Shown: positions 50,472 to 59,070 of the stretch, in pieces | Layout: the number at the start of each line of letters is the position of its first letter | How positions within the stretch are numbered: position 1 is the first letter of the stretch | Origin: Gordonia hirsuta DSM 44140 = NBRC 16056 | Lineage (GTDB): Bacteria > Actinomycetota > Actinomycetes > Mycobacteriales > Mycobacteriaceae | DNA: 64,000 bases | Direction: 5' to 3' | Assembly (NCBI RefSeq): GCF_000333015.1 | Contig: NZ_BANT01000014.1 | Coordinates: 62,001-126,000 of the forward strand | The notes under the pieces: generated by a model | Seen by the model: the letters and a program-made list of their open reading frames with translations, nothing else | Databases searched by the model: none | Told to the model about the DNA's origin: nothing | Translations under genes and position numbers: made by a program

Positions 50472-51284
50472 ATGTCCGAACCCGCCACCGCCGACCTACC
50501 TCTGGCCGCCCGCAAAGACCAGGACCTGCCCGGCCACTGGCTGCTGGCCCGGATGGGCAAGCGCGTCCTGCGACCCGGTGGCCTGGAGCTGACCAACCAG
50601 ATGCTCGCCGACGCCGCACTGCCCGGCGCCGATGTCGTCGAACTGGCACCGGGCCTGGGCAAGACCGCCGCCGACATCCTGGCCACCGGCCCGAAGAGCT
50701 ACGTGGGCGTGGAAGCCGATCCCGATGCGGTCACGCTGACCCAGAAGGTCGTCGGCAGCCGCGGACGTCTGGTCGAGGCCGATGCGGCCGCCACCGGACT
50801 GGCGGCCGACAGCGGTGATGTGGTGGTCGGCGAGGCGATGCTGACCATGCAGTCCGAACGCGGTAAGGACGCCATCATCAGCGAAGCCTTCCGCGTGCTG
50901 CGCCCCGGTGGCCGCTACGCGATCCACGAGTTGGCCCTGGAGCCCGACAGCCTGAGCGACGAGCAGAAGACCGAGATCCGGCAGGCCCTGGCGCGCTCCA
51001 TCAAGGTGAACGCCCGCCCACTGACCGAGGCCGAGTGGCGCGAACGACTCACCGCCAACGGCTTCGAGATCGAGAAGGTCGGCTTCGCCCGCATGGCACT
51101 GCTGGAGCCGCGCCGGGTGATCGCCGACGAGGGGGCGCTGCGCGCCCTGAAGATCGTCGGCAACGTCCTGCGCAACGGCGACGCCCGGCGGCGTATCCTG
51201 GGGATGCGCAGCGTTTTCCGCAAGTACCGCAATGAGCTCGCTGCGATCGAGATCATCGCCCGAAAGCCGGTGGACAATGAGTGA
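50472..51284 (+). CDS. Class I SAM-dependent methyltransferase, iron-box operon
   Basis: A 270-residue methyltransferase: VVELAPGLGKTAADILATG (motif I), VGVEADPDAVTLTQKVVG, GDVVVGEAMLTMQ and VLRPGGRYAIHELALEP. An IdeR/DtxR-like box precedes the gene, so it is probably made when iron is short. It overlaps the cupin gene by 8 nt, which overlaps the HTH gene by 4 nt, making one operon. The substrate is unknown. Confidence 0.85.
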   Translation: MSEPATADLPLAARKDQDLPGHWLLARMGKRVLRPGGLELTNQMLADAALPGADVVELAPGLGKTAADILATGPKSYVGVEADPDAVTLTQKVVGSRGRLVEADAAATGLAADSGDVVVGEAMLTMQSERGKDAIISEAFRVLRPGGRYAIHELALEPDSLSDEQKTEIRQALARSIKVNARPLTEAEWRERLTANGFEIEKVGFARMALLEPRRVIADEGALRALKIVGNVLRNGDARRRILGMRSVFRKYRNELAAIEIIARKPVDNE

Positions 51285-51602
51285 CGACGACACCCCGACC
51301 TGGAACTACCTGACCGGTCTGAACGATCCCAATATCGACGGCGACCGAAGATCAAAGTGCTCCACCGCGGGGACAGCGAGACGATCATCCTGGCCTTCCG
51401 GGCCGGCCAGAAGATGACCGAGCACACCGCGGCCCACCCGATCGTTGTCCTCGGCCAGGTCGGCGCGATCGACTTCACTGTCGGCGGCCAGACCAGTGAG
51501 CTCACCGGGGGCACCGCGATCCGCGTGGACACCCGGGTCCCGCACTCGCTGCTGGCGCGCACCGACGGTACCGCCACCCTCATCGTGGTGCATGGCCGAT
51601 GA
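51277..51602 (+). pseudogene. Cupin-domain protein, frameshifted
   Basis: The frame begins at ATG 51277 (DDDTPTWNYLTGLNDPNIDGD) and stops early. The cupin sequence continues one frame over from about 51345 as PKIKVLHRGDSETIILAFRAG, then HTAAHPIVVLGQVGAIDFTVGG to the stop at 51602. One missing base near 51345 accounts for the break. A single-domain cupin of about 108 residues would result if repaired. GTG 51357 could give an 81-residue piece. It may be a real mutation or a sequence error. The neighbours overlap it tightly, as expected for a once-functional operon gene. Confidence 0.65.
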
Positions 51603-52258
51603 CTCCACGCCAGCGCGACAAGGTCCGCTCACTCGTTGCCGAATCCGGGGCGCCGATCGACGCTCAGACGATCGCCGCCGCTCTCGACGTCCACGTCACC
51701 ACCGCACGATTCCATCTGAACAACCTCGTCTCGGAGGGTTCGGCGGTCACCGTCACCCTTCCACCGGACGGCGTCGGACGACCGCGGGTGGGTTACCAGG
51801 TGGTGATTCCACCGCCCATCGACGACCTGCTGATCATGCTGATCACCCGGATCGGCACCACTCCGGAGGCCCGCGAAGAGCTGGCCGCCGAGGTAGGCCG
51901 GGCCTGGGCGAGCAAGCACCTGCCCGTGACGGTCCAGCCCTCCGATGCCGACAGGCTGCCGGATCCGGTGGTACTCGCCGAGACCATCCTCACCCGACTG
52001 GGTTTCCGTATCACCGAGGTACTCAGCGCCTTCGGCGATCATGAGATCACCATCGGCGGCTGCCCGCTGCAAGAACTGGAGGCCGACCTGCCGGAGGTGG
52101 CCCGAGGTGTGGTCCGAGGCATGCTCGAAGCAGCACTGAGCGCCGGTTCCGCGACCCTGGGTTCCAGCTATGCCGTCACCGTCCAGCCCGACAGCCGGGC
52201 CGGAGCATGTGAACTGCATCTCCAGCTGGCCCGCGTCCCCGCCACATCACACAAGTAA
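51599..52258 (+). CDS. Helix-turn-helix regulator, SufR/COG2345-like
   Basis: A 219-residue protein with a winged helix in residues 5-60 (RDKVRSLVAESGAPIDAQTIAAALDVHVTTARFHLNNL, then GRPRVGYQV). The C-terminal part has Cys in IGGCPLQELE and near the end in GACELHLQL, possible but incomplete Fe-S ligands compared with SufR. Its ATG overlaps the cupin stop (ATGA). It may sense iron or an Fe-S state for this locus. Confidence 0.78.
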   Translation: MTPRQRDKVRSLVAESGAPIDAQTIAAALDVHVTTARFHLNNLVSEGSAVTVTLPPDGVGRPRVGYQVVIPPPIDDLLIMLITRIGTTPEAREELAAEVGRAWASKHLPVTVQPSDADRLPDPVVLAETILTRLGFRITEVLSAFGDHEITIGGCPLQELEADLPEVARGVVRGMLEAALSAGSATLGSSYAVTVQPDSRAGACELHLQLARVPATSHK

Positions 52259-52269
52259 GGCTTGCCTCA
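52251..52269. promoter_or_regulatory. IdeR/DtxR-like iron box 2
   Basis: The 19 bp from 52251 contain GTAAGGCTTGCCT and fit 14 of 19 consensus positions. It overlaps the HTH stop codon and lies just upstream of TATCTT, a possible -10 of the next gene. Confidence 0.5.
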
Positions 52270-52297
52270 GCTATCTTACTGGGGTTAGGTTCACATC

Positions 52298-52771
52298 ATG
52301 ATCAATCGCATGCGTCTGCTGCTCCTGGCCGCACTGGCCTCCGTCGCCACCCTGGCAGGACTCACTCTCACCGCACCCGCGGCGCAGGCCCTGCCGGCTG
52401 ATTTCACACTCACCGAGGAGAACCCGACCGCCGAGGGCCTGAGCCAGGTCGTCGAGTTCCTGGTTGCCACACCCGCCTCCGATGCCGCCAAGGCCCGGAA
52501 TCTCGAGGGCGGAATGGACGCGGTGATCGTGCCGAAGACCGTCTACAACCTCGGCCTGTTCCGCGCGCCGCGCGGCTCCAGCTCGATCACCGAGGTCACC
52601 GGGCGCAGCGGTAACTCCGTCCACGCCAAACTGCAGGCGGCGTCGGCAGGACGTCCGACCGTCAACATGACGATCGAGTTCAAGAAGATCGACGGCAACT
52701 GGCGTCTGGCCAACAACTCACTGTGCCAGGGCGTCAAGACCGTCGGACTGAACATCTACTGCAACGTCTGA
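52298..52771 (+). CDS. MTB12-like secreted protein
   Basis: A 157-residue exported protein: signal peptide NRMRLLLLAALASVATLAG with cleavage near AQALP, then a cystatin/NTF2-like domain as in the low-molecular-weight antigen MTB12 family (SVHAKLQAASAGRPTVNMTIEFKKIDGNWRLANNSLC). Two Cys at the end may form a disulfide. It follows iron box 2, so iron control is likely. Function is unknown. The ABC genes begin 20 nt downstream. Confidence 0.72.
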   Translation: MINRMRLLLLAALASVATLAGLTLTAPAAQALPADFTLTEENPTAEGLSQVVEFLVATPASDAAKARNLEGGMDAVIVPKTVYNLGLFRAPRGSSSITEVTGRSGNSVHAKLQAASAGRPTVNMTIEFKKIDGNWRLANNSLCQGVKTVGLNIYCNV

Positions 52772-52790
52772 TCGCCACCGCCTCGCTTCC

Positions 52791-53537
52791 ATGAGCCGCA
52801 TCCAGGTGCGTGACCTGCGCATCGAACTCAGCGGCCGCACCATACTGCACGACGTCGACTTGTCCGCCGAACCCGGCGAGCTGATCTATCTGCTCGGCCG
52901 CAACGGTGCGGGCAAGTCGACGTTGCTTCGCAGTATCTGCGGCATGATCACCCCGGCCTCCGGCGAGGTTCTGATCGACGGCACACCGGTGCGCCGACTG
53001 CCCTCGCCGGCCCGCTCCCTGGGCATGCATCTGGGTACCGAACCGGTCCACCCGGGGCACACCGCACGACGTCATCTGCGCTGGATCGCCGCCGCCGCCG
53101 GAGTCGGCGGCGACCGGATCGACCAGGTTCTGGCGCGCACCGGCGTCGACGCCTACGGCAACCGGCGCATCGGCGACTACTCGCTGGGGATGCGGCAGCG
53201 GCTGGGCATCGCCACCGCGCTGCTGCCGGTCCTCGACGGCGGCGACGGGGCCGGGGCCCTGGTCTTCGACGAGCCCCTCAACGGTCTGGACGTCGAGGGC
53301 ATCGTCTGGTTGCGCAACCTGCTCGGCGCCCTGGCCGCCGACGGTCACGCCGTCCTGGTGGCCTCACACCTGCTCGCCGAGGTGGCGCGCAGTGCCGACC
53401 GGATCGTGCTGATCGACCGGCAGACCGCGTCCCCGGCCGTTCCCGTCGCCGAGTTCCAGGGCCGCCACGACGATCTGGAATCGGCGTATCTGGCAGCGAT
53501 CGGGGTCCGGGCGGATTCCTCGCAGGTGCCCGGATGA
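52791..53537 (+). CDS. ABC transporter ATP-binding protein
   Basis: A 248-residue ATPase with Walker A LGRNGAGKS, signature SLGMRQRLG, Walker B ALVFDEPLNGLD and the H-loop VASHLL. It belongs to the ABC-2 (multidrug/antibiotic export) class. The stop overlaps the permease start by 4 nt. Substrate unknown; a metabolite, lipid or peptide exporter is possible. Confidence 0.93.
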   Translation: MSRIQVRDLRIELSGRTILHDVDLSAEPGELIYLLGRNGAGKSTLLRSICGMITPASGEVLIDGTPVRRLPSPARSLGMHLGTEPVHPGHTARRHLRWIAAAAGVGGDRIDQVLARTGVDAYGNRRIGDYSLGMRQRLGIATALLPVLDGGDGAGALVFDEPLNGLDVEGIVWLRNLLGALAADGHAVLVASHLLAEVARSADRIVLIDRQTASPAVPVAEFQGRHDDLESAYLAAIGVRADSSQVPG

Positions 53538-54355
53538 GCCCGGCTTCCACCGCCGCCGGGGCGGCCGCACAAACCCTGCGCGGAGTGCGTGCCGAACACG
53601 TTCGCGCCGGAGGTCTGCGCAGTTTCCTGCTGCTGGGTGCCTTTCCCGCCGGTGTGGTGCTCCCGCTGCTCATCACCTTCGGGATCGCCTTCGTCGCCGA
53701 ACGGATTTCCCGCCTCAACAGCACCCAGATCTCGGTGAACGCGGCGACGTCGTCGAACTCGGTGTACTGGATCATCACCTTCACAGCGGTGGTCGGTGCG
53801 CTGGCCGCTGCCTATGCGCAGGCCACCGCGATGCGCGGTGCCGCACGCGACACCGACCGCTATCTGTATCCGCGTGCGGCCACCTCAGCACTGTCCCGGT
53901 GGGTCTACTACGGATTGCTGACCGCGCTGGTCAGCGCCGTGGCGGTCGCCGTGGTGATGAGTGTGCTGCCGGTGGCCTTCCCCAACGTCTACAGCGAGGT
54001 GAACCTCTTCGATGCGGCCGGGATCCGCTTCTTGATCACCGTGCCGATCTATGCCTTCTTCACCTGTGGTCTGGGCGTCGGGCTGGCCGGGGTAGTCGGC
54101 CACCCCGCCGGGTCCCTGGCGATACTGCTGTTCTGGGTGTTCGTCCTCGAGGACGCCATCGTCTTCTTCCCCAACGGAACCAAGATCCAGGCGTTCATGC
54201 CGTTCCTCAACGGTGTCTGGGGTACCGGACAGGACCTGGTGATCAGCCCGCCGTGGGGGATCGACGGAGCCCTGGTCTATTTCGCGCTGGTGACGACGGG
54301 GGTGTTCCTTCTCGGTGCTTTCGCGCTGGCGGTACGGCGCCGGCGACCGCGCTAA
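53534..54355 (+). CDS. ABC-2 type transporter permease
   Basis: A 273-residue membrane protein with six helices (LRSFLLLGAFPAGVVLPLLITFGIA, YWIITFTAVVGALAAAYAQA, WVYYGLLTALVSAVAVAVVMS, IYAFFTCGLGVGLAGVVGH and two more). Its ATG overlaps the ATPase stop (ATGA). It forms the exporter with that ATPase. Confidence 0.88.
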   Translation: MSPASTAAGAAAQTLRGVRAEHVRAGGLRSFLLLGAFPAGVVLPLLITFGIAFVAERISRLNSTQISVNAATSSNSVYWIITFTAVVGALAAAYAQATAMRGAARDTDRYLYPRAATSALSRWVYYGLLTALVSAVAVAVVMSVLPVAFPNVYSEVNLFDAAGIRFLITVPIYAFFTCGLGVGLAGVVGHPAGSLAILLFWVFVLEDAIVFFPNGTKIQAFMPFLNGVWGTGQDLVISPPWGIDGALVYFALVTTGVFLLGAFALAVRRRRPR

Positions 54356-54361
54356 TACGCT
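54356..54361 (+). promoter_or_regulatory. Putative leaderless -10 of membrane protein gene
   Basis: TACGCT ends 6 nt before ATG 54368 and overlaps the end of the permease gene. Confidence 0.4.
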
Positions 54362-54367
54362 GGCCGC

Positions 54368-55000
54368 ATGAGCGCCACGTCCCGGTCTTCCCCCGCCCGC
54401 CCGCGTCCAGCGGTGATCCTGCTCGTCGCGATGCTGGCCGCAGCGGGCCTGATCGGCGGCGCCTGGGGGACCTGGACGCAGCAGGACTATCGCGTTTCGG
54501 CCGCCGGGACCACACCGGTGGCCGCCCACGTCGATGTCACCGGGCTCGGCGAGGTCGCGGTGCACTGGCCCCGGCCGGACTCGAACACTCCGGAGGGCGC
54601 CGCCATACTTGAGCTGTGGACCGATGCCGCCTCCGTCACGATCGAACGTGAACTGTCTCCGGCGGCCTCCGACACCGGATTGTGGACGCTGGCCTTCGGG
54701 GTGGTGGTCGCCGCCGGTGCGGTGGCGACCGTGTTCTCGCGCCGCTACGGCGGTCTGGCCATGATCGCCGCCGGGCTGATGTCGACCGTCACCGCGGCCG
54801 TCGCCGTCGCCGACCCGGGCCGCATGCTCGACGACACCGGCAGCGGGCTCGACCTGTTCCCCGACTCGACGGCGAGCGTGGGCGCGGGCCTGTGGCTCAC
54901 CCTGGCCGGGGCCGTCCTGGCGCTCGTCGTCGGCGCCGTGACCTTGCTGACGTCGTTTCCGGTCCGCACCGCATCGACCGGAACACCGCACCGACGCTGA
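54368..55000 (+). CDS. Membrane protein of unknown function
   Basis: A 210-residue protein with an N-terminal helix (AVILLVAMLAAAGLIGGAWGTW), an outside region of about 60 residues and three more helices. I do not recognise the family. It follows the ABC permease by 12 nt and may be a third part of the exporter, though TACGCT 6 nt before the ATG offers a separate promoter. Confidence 0.62.
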   Translation: MSATSRSSPARPRPAVILLVAMLAAAGLIGGAWGTWTQQDYRVSAAGTTPVAAHVDVTGLGEVAVHWPRPDSNTPEGAAILELWTDAASVTIERELSPAASDTGLWTLAFGVVVAAGAVATVFSRRYGGLAMIAAGLMSTVTAAVAVADPGRMLDDTGSGLDLFPDSTASVGAGLWLTLAGAVLALVVGAVTLLTSFPVRTASTGTPHRR

Positions 55001-55011
55001 TCGCTTCTTGA

Positions 55012-55017
55012 GACAAT
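55012..55017 (+). promoter_or_regulatory. Possible leaderless -10 of FAD-linked oxidase gene
   Basis: GACAAT ends 6 nt before ATG 55024; only the A2 and T6 positions and spacing fit. Confidence 0.28.
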
Positions 55018-55023
55018 CCCGCT

Positions 55024-56394
55024 ATGAGCCCATTGCTGGAAGAACTCGCCGCCATCGTCGGACCTGCTCATGTGCTGACCGCACCGGAGCTGGTGGCAGG
55101 ACAGGTCACCGACTGGACCGGCTACTGGACCGGACACACCACGGCGGTGGTGCGGCCGGCCGACACCGCACAGGTCGCGGCCGTCCTGGCAGCCTGCCAC
55201 CGTGCGGGACAACCGGTGGTCCCCCAGGGCGGCAACACGGGTCTGGTCGGCGGGTCCATCCCCCTCGAGGGTGAGCTCGTGCTGAGCACCCTGCGACTCA
55301 ATCGCATCGAACAGGTCGACCCCCTCGGCCGCACGCTGGCCGCCGGCGCCGGAGTGACCGTCGCCGCCGCCCAGCAGGCGGCCGCCGAACACGGCCTGCT
55401 GCTTGGTACCGACCTGGCCTCCCGGGATTCGGCGACCCTCGGCGGCATCGTGGCCACCAATGCCGGCGGAGTCGCGATGGTCAAATACGGCAGCACCCGG
55501 TCGCGAGTACTCGGGGTCGAAGCGGCCCTGGCCGACGGCCGGGTATTGACCCGGTGGATCCCGCTGGTCAAAGACAACATCGGCTATGACCTGCCGGGAC
55601 TGTTGACCGGTTCGGAGGGAACGCTCGCGGTGATCACCCGGGTCCTCCTGCGCCTGGTGGTGCCGGCCCGGCACACCGCGACGGTGCTGGCCGGAGTCGA
55701 CTCGGTGGTCACCGCACTGGCGCTGCGCGATGCGGTCAATCGTGCCGGACTGACACTGGAGGCGGCCGAGCTGCTCACCGCCGCCGGGCTGGATCTGGTC
55801 TGCACCCGGCAGGGTCTGCGCCACCCGTTCTCTGAGCCGACGCCGTACGCGGTGCTGATGGAGGTCTCCGGTCCGGCCGAGGTCGCCGAGATCCTCGCCG
55901 AGGCCCTCACCTCGGTCGACGGTCTGGCCGATGCCGCCCTGGAGGAGGGACATTCGGCGCGGCTGTGGCACTACCGGGAAAGTCACACCGAGACGATCGC
56001 CGCCTCGTCGTCGACCCCGGCGGTCAAACTCGACGTCGCCGTCCCGCTGGGACATCAGGAAGAATTCCTGGGCCGGCTCGGCCCGTTGCTCGGCGAGCGC
56101 TTCCCGACGGCCCGGCCGATCTGCTTCGGTCACTTCGCTGATGGCAACATCCACGTGAACGTGCTGGACGTGAGCGCCGACGAGCGGGATGCGGTCAGCG
56201 ACGCCGTCTTCACTCTGGTGCGCAGGTATGGCGGCAGCATCAGTGCCGAACACGGCATCGGCCGCGCCAAGAACCGCTGGATCGGTCTGGGCCGTAGCCC
56301 CGCGGACCGGGCGGCGATGGCCGCGATCCGCACCGCTCTGGATCCGGCGGGGTTGCTGAACCCGGCCGTCCTGCGGTTCGACACCGACCGGTGA
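55024..56394 (+). CDS. FAD-linked 2-hydroxyacid dehydrogenase (D-2-hydroxyglutarate/D-lactate type)
   Basis: A 456-residue flavoprotein of the GlcD/D2HGDH class. The FAD domain has PVVPQGGNTGLVGGSIPLEG and TDLASRDSATLGGIVATNAGG; the C-terminal oxidase domain has GHFADGNIHVNV and GGSISAEHGIGRAKNRW. It oxidises D-2-hydroxyacids; which one is unclear. It ends in the usual place for this family. Confidence 0.92.
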   Translation: MSPLLEELAAIVGPAHVLTAPELVAGQVTDWTGYWTGHTTAVVRPADTAQVAAVLAACHRAGQPVVPQGGNTGLVGGSIPLEGELVLSTLRLNRIEQVDPLGRTLAAGAGVTVAAAQQAAAEHGLLLGTDLASRDSATLGGIVATNAGGVAMVKYGSTRSRVLGVEAALADGRVLTRWIPLVKDNIGYDLPGLLTGSEGTLAVITRVLLRLVVPARHTATVLAGVDSVVTALALRDAVNRAGLTLEAAELLTAAGLDLVCTRQGLRHPFSEPTPYAVLMEVSGPAEVAEILAEALTSVDGLADAALEEGHSARLWHYRESHTETIAASSSTPAVKLDVAVPLGHQEEFLGRLGPLLGERFPTARPICFGHFADGNIHVNVLDVSADERDAVSDAVFTLVRRYGGSISAEHGIGRAKNRWIGLGRSPADRAAMAAIRTALDPAGLLNPAVLRFDTDR

Positions 56395-56570
56395 GCACCA
56401 GAAGGTCCACAGCGGACAATCCGTGCCGACGTGCGAGGCGGCTTGCGCCAAGCTTGACGATGCGGGTGCGAGGGTGACATAGGCTGAAGCCAGAGGGCTG
56501 CCCGCCACCTGCCCACAGCGCAGTCGATCGCACCCGGGCCCTCCCATCGAAGAGAAAGTGAACCGCATAT
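56395..56570. other. Gap before the Ntn hydrolase gene
   Basis: No gene or strong hairpin is seen in these 176 bp; they must hold the promoter of the Ntn hydrolase gene. Confidence 0.4.
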
Positions 56571-57689
56571 ATGTGCACTCGTGTGATGTGGCCGGACGCT
56601 AACGGAACCGTCGTCGTCGGACGCAACATGGACTTCCACCAGGACCTGCACACCAACCTGTGGAAGCTCCCCCGGGGCGTCAAGCGCAACGACCGCGTCG
56701 AAGGCAAGCTCGAGTGGACCGCCAAATACGGCAGCGTCGTCTCCGGCGTCTACGACATCCTCTCCGCGGACGGCATGAACGAGAAGGGGCTGGCCGGTCA
56801 CATCCTGTGGCTCGCCGAATCGGAGTACGGCACCCCGGACCCGGAACGGCCGCAGCTGGCGATGTCGGTGTGGCTGCAGTACTACCTGGACAACTTCGCC
56901 TCCGTCGGCGAGGCCGTCGCCTGGACCGAGAAGAACAACCCGCAGGTGGTCCCGATGGCCGACCCGACCGGCGGCAGCCATCCGGCCCTGCACCTGGCGC
57001 TCGACGATGCCAGCGGCGACTCGGTGATCTTCGAGTACATCGACGGCAAACTGGACATCTACCACAGCCGTGACTACCTGGTGATGACCAATTCGCCGAC
57101 CTACGATAAGCAGTTGGAACTGGTCAAGAAGTACAAGGGTCTCGGCGGCGACGATGCTCTGCCCGGCACCTGCGATGCCGCCGATCGCTTCGCCCGCGCC
57201 CTCTACTACGTCGAACATCAGGAGCAGCCGAAGAACAATCTGCAGGCCATCGCCGCGATGTTCAGCATCATCCGCAACGCCGCGCAGCCCTTCCGGACCC
57301 CGGAGCCCGGCAAGCCCGATGCTTCCCAGACCCTGTGGCAGACCGTCAGCGACCTGACCAACCTGCGCTACGTCTTCGAATCGTCCACCCGCCCCAACAT
57401 CGTGTGGGTCGATCTGCCCGAACTCGACTTCAGCGAGGGCTCAGGCGAAGCCAAGCTCGACCTGATCAACGACCTGGCGGTCGAGGACGGGCTGTCGGGC
57501 AACGTCACCCACAAGTTCAAGAAGCACCGCAAGTTCCACATCGTCTCGATCGAGCAGGCCAAACTGATCGGTGAGGTCGTCGCCAAGGCAAGTGCTGCGA
57601 TCGGCAAGACCAAGCCGGCCGAGGGCGTCGCGCACAAGATCCAGGAGAGTGTGAACGCCAAGCTCACCGAGTTCGTCGACGCCGAGTAG
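56571..57689 (+). CDS. Linear amide C-N hydrolase (choloylglycine hydrolase-like, Ntn fold)
   Basis: A 372-residue Ntn hydrolase. The second codon is Cys, the nucleophile freed by removal of Met, followed by VVVGRNMDFHQDLHTN with the Arg/Asp of bile-salt hydrolase and penicillin V acylase enzymes. MNEKGLAGHILWL and LVMTNSPTYDKQL (with the conserved Asn) also match the family. It may cleave N-acyl amino acids or acyl homoserine lactones. No signal peptide, so it acts in the cytosol. Confidence 0.88.
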   Translation: MCTRVMWPDANGTVVVGRNMDFHQDLHTNLWKLPRGVKRNDRVEGKLEWTAKYGSVVSGVYDILSADGMNEKGLAGHILWLAESEYGTPDPERPQLAMSVWLQYYLDNFASVGEAVAWTEKNNPQVVPMADPTGGSHPALHLALDDASGDSVIFEYIDGKLDIYHSRDYLVMTNSPTYDKQLELVKKYKGLGGDDALPGTCDAADRFARALYYVEHQEQPKNNLQAIAAMFSIIRNAAQPFRTPEPGKPDASQTLWQTVSDLTNLRYVFESSTRPNIVWVDLPELDFSEGSGEAKLDLINDLAVEDGLSGNVTHKFKKHRKFHIVSIEQAKLIGEVVAKASAAIGKTKPAEGVAHKIQESVNAKLTEFVDAE

Positions 57690-57708
57690 CAGTTCCCGAC
57701 GCACAGAC

Positions 57709-57755
57709 GACGAAGCGGTCCCGGCCTTCGATAAGGGCCGGGACCGCTCTTCGTC
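57709..57755. terminator. Hairpin terminator after Ntn hydrolase gene
   Basis: A 13-bp perfect stem (57714-57726 with 57736-57748) with a 9-nt loop, extended by GACGA/TCGTC after a 2-nt bulge. Confidence 0.8.
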
Positions 57756-57815
57756 ACAGCGCTGCCGACCTCACGCTGCCGCATACGGTTCGATACTGAA
57801 AACGAAGGTTGAGGA

Positions 57816-59063
57816 ATGACCGAAGCCCAACAAGACGCGTCCGGCAGCAGCGACGACAACGATGTCCTGACGCTGATCACCGAGGTCAGCGAATCGATGA
57901 GTCGGTCGATGTATCCGGTCTCACAGACCAAACACATCGTCGACGAGATCGATGCCGCCTACGGCAACCAGATCTCCACCGAGATCTTCGCCACGTACAT
58001 GATCGCGCTGGACCGACCGACCGGTCAGGTCGCGGTGGCCAACACCGGATCGACATACCGCTTCGACCAGATCGCCGACACCGAATCACTGGTATCGAAA
58101 CTGACGAAGGGTGCGGTTCCGCCGGCCAAAGCGATCAAAGAACTGCGGGCGATCGCCGACACTCCGCCGCCGATGTCACTACTTCTGCGGGTCCTCGGCT
58201 TCATGCTGCAAGCGCTGGGCTTCGCGCTGTGTTTCCGGATGAGCCTGTCGGCCACGATCCTGGCCGTGGTGATCTCGGCGCCGATCGCCGTGGTCCTGCT
58301 CTGGCGCAGCGTCCCGGACATGCTGGCATCACTGATGCCTTTCTTGTTGACCTTCGCGTCGGCACTGGTCATCGCCCTCTGGGCCGTCCACTCCCACCTC
58401 GACGATCCGGTCCGGCTGGCCGTCATCCCGGTGGTGACACTGATTCCCGGCGCCGGATTAACCATCGCCCTGATCGAACTCACCGCCGGCGATATGATCG
58501 CCGGCGCCTCCCGACTGGTGTTCACCCTGGTGATCCTGCTGTCGATGGCCTTCGGTCTGGCGCTGGCTCTGGACATCGTGGGGCTGTCAGCGGACCGGCT
58601 GAAGGATGTGACCGCCGATCTGGCGCCGACCTGGGTGCTGTGGATCGCTGCGCCGATCTTCGCCATCGGCAACATCCTGTACGCCTGTATCCCCAAACGC
58701 ATGTGGTTGTGGACCATCATCTTCGCGTTCGGCACGTTCTGGCTCACCCAGGTGCTGCAGATGACGATGAACGCGGCTTTCGCCGCCGGGCTCGCCATGG
58801 GCCTTTGCCTGCTTCTGGCCTTCATCGCCAACACGTACGCGAAGAGCCATCCCAGCGTCCTGGTGATCTTTCTGCCGACCTTCTGGCTGATGGTCCCCGG
58901 TTCGATGGGCTTCGTCGCCATCAGTGGAGCCATCACCGCCGACCGCCAGCTCGGCGACCTCGGCAGCAGCACCGCCCTGTCGCTGCTGAGCATGGCGATG
59001 TGCATGATGATCGCCAGTGTGCTGGCCCCTTACGTCACGCGCAAACCGATGCACCGGAAGTGA
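57816..59063 (+). CDS. Threonine/serine exporter-like (ThrE/DUF1212) protein
   Basis: A 415-residue paralogue of the ThrE exporter at 24.3 kb. It has the cytosolic N-terminal domain (LITEVSESMSRSMYPVSQTKHIVDEID) and ten helices including LIPGAGLTIALIELTAGDMIAGASRLV and LPTFWLMVPGSMGFVAIS. The amino-acid substrate is inferred from the family; this branch may carry another compound. ATG 57816 follows GAGGA. It converges with the WS/DGAT gene, 7 nt apart. Confidence 0.8.
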   Translation: MTEAQQDASGSSDDNDVLTLITEVSESMSRSMYPVSQTKHIVDEIDAAYGNQISTEIFATYMIALDRPTGQVAVANTGSTYRFDQIADTESLVSKLTKGAVPPAKAIKELRAIADTPPPMSLLLRVLGFMLQALGFALCFRMSLSATILAVVISAPIAVVLLWRSVPDMLASLMPFLLTFASALVIALWAVHSHLDDPVRLAVIPVVTLIPGAGLTIALIELTAGDMIAGASRLVFTLVILLSMAFGLALALDIVGLSADRLKDVTADLAPTWVLWIAAPIFAIGNILYACIPKRMWLWTIIFAFGTFWLTQVLQMTMNAAFAAGLAMGLCLLLAFIANTYAKSHPSVLVIFLPTFWLMVPGSMGFVAISGAITADRQLGDLGSSTALSLLSMAMCMMIASVLAPYVTRKPMHRK

Positions 59064-59070
59064 GGTCCGG

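Noticed and set aside
54745-56568. Long minus-strand open frame opposite the FAD-linked oxidase
   Set aside because: Antisense shadow of a clearly conserved flavoprotein.
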